Source: Chamaecrista fasciculata
Taxonomy: Eukaryota > Streptophyta > Magnoliopsida > Fabales > Fabaceae
Assembly: GCA_003254925.1 (NCBI GenBank)
Contig: QANZ01023311.1
Coordinates: forward strand, 124,001 to 188,000
Reading direction: 5' to 3'
Length of the DNA stretch: 64,000 nucleotides
Below the pieces are notes generated by a model. The model ran no database searches. It was not told the DNA's origin and was given only the letters and a program-made list of their open reading frames with translations. Position numbers and translations under genes: made by a program. Positions 63,232-64,000 of the stretch are shown one piece after another; position 1 is the first letter of the stretch, and each line of letters begins with the position of its first letter.

Positions 63232-63640
63232 CTTGATTCCTATCTCACTCTTTGCAGCTCAAGTAGCAAGTAGCAACTAACGAAGAAGAAGAAAGCCCCG
63301 CCTAGTGGCGCAGCTTATCGTTTCTTTTCATTTCCTCTATTTGAATTTTTGCTTTTAACAAAAGTCAAAAATTTATTTTAGTCCCCAAACTATTGAGTGA
63401 ATATTTTTTTGGTCTTCAATTTTTTTTTTTTAATTCGTTTTAACTTTTACTTAAAATAACTTCATCTTCAGAAATTGGTTTGCTAGTTTGTTATTGGAGA
63501 GATTCATGAAGGGCCCAATCTTTTTTTTTTTTTCTTTCTCTAAATTTTGATATTTCACTCAATTGGATTTAAAGTCTAACAACGTCAAAATCATTAACAC
63601 AAAACACCGACATCTTTTTAAACTTTTTTTCACAAAGAAA
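63232..63640. other. Upstream flank of the RsmI-type gene
   Basis: A GC-richer 5' leader-like stretch (63232-63320) followed by AT-rich DNA with several poly-T runs. Probable promoter; no specific site called. Confidence 0.4.
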
Positions 63641-64000
63641 AGTTTAGGTGAGTTAGGTCTTAAGGGCTCACTAAGGTTAGGGCATGCTTCTAAGCTCTAT
63701 GAGCGCTTACAAAGGTACTTAGAGATTGCCTACCAACAAGACCCTCACATCGACAGCGAGATTCGAACTCACGACCGAGTTATGGGCTGCCTCACTAAGG
63801 TTAGGACATGCCTCCAGAAAATCGTTAACAGAAAATACATCTTCTTTTTTAACTTTTTTTTATAGAGGAAAGTTTAGGTGAGTTAGACCTCAGGGGCTCA
63901 CTAAGTTTAGGGCATGCCTCTAGGCTCTATAAGCGCTTACAGAGGTACTTAGAAATTGCCTAGCAACAAAACCCTCACATCGACAGCGAAATTCGAACTC
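63641..64000 (-). mobile_element. Tandem SINE-like repeat, cut by the window end
   Basis: Two units 230 bases apart (starting AGTTTAGGTGAGTTAG at 63641 and 63871) share the text GCTCACTAAGGTTAGGGCATG and CCCTCACATCGACAGCGA. On the minus strand each carries a box B-like GTGAGTTCGAATCTCGC, so both look like minus-strand tRNA-derived SINEs, the second continuing beyond the window. Flanking A/T-rich parts at 63610-63640 and 63840-63870 would be their tails. Confidence 0.55.

Overview
This window is nuclear DNA from a flowering plant, most likely a eudicot. It is AT-rich, its genes are split by many GT-AG introns, and its products are typical of plants: WAT1, a purple acid phosphatase, a granulin-domain papain-like protease, thioredoxin h and a GH35 beta-galactosidase. 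Between the genes lie hundreds of short terminal-inverted-repeat elements and SINEs. The sequence alone does not name a species.

Seven protein genes can be built exon by exon. On the + strand: WAT1 (11178-14971, 6 exons, 378 aa), a purple acid phosphatase (18835-22602, 8 exons, 485 aa), an XBCP3-like cysteine protease with a granulin domain (26310-29430, 5 exons, 437 aa) and an h-type thioredoxin (35223-36625, 3 exons, 117 aa). On the - strand: a GH35 beta-galactosidase (42240-37592, 18 exons, 735 aa), a cytosolic-type aspartyl-tRNA synthetase (57454-53648, 10 exons, last exon apparently out of frame by one base) and an RsmI-type rRNA methyltransferase (63231-60160, 9 exons, 361 aa). They share no pathway and are ordinary neighbours. 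Thioredoxin and beta-galactosidase converge.

The rest is dominated by non-autonomous DNA transposons. Many are full-length fold-backs with ends such as GGGTAAATT or GGCTAAAGTGCAC. Where the flanks are clear they carry 9-bp target-site duplications, which points to Mutator-like elements (MULEs). Several hAT-like elements (8-bp duplications) and two PIF/Harbinger-like elements (3-bp duplications) are also present, often nested. Three copies of one tRNA-derived SINE family have clear target-site duplications. One solo LTR lies in a phosphatase intron, and two tandem Helitron-like pieces lie at 58.5-58.9 kb.

The most unusual structures are: a three-layer transposon nest at 24.6-25.9 kb; a 927-bp fold-back MULE at 32.9-33.8 kb carrying an inverted GC-rich, Aux/IAA-like exon fragment; a 3-kb palindromic element at 45.9-48.9 kb made of degenerate telomere-like repeats and a 62-bp tandem array, with an assembly gap in one arm; and a pair of direct repeats flanking the aspartyl-tRNA synthetase gene.
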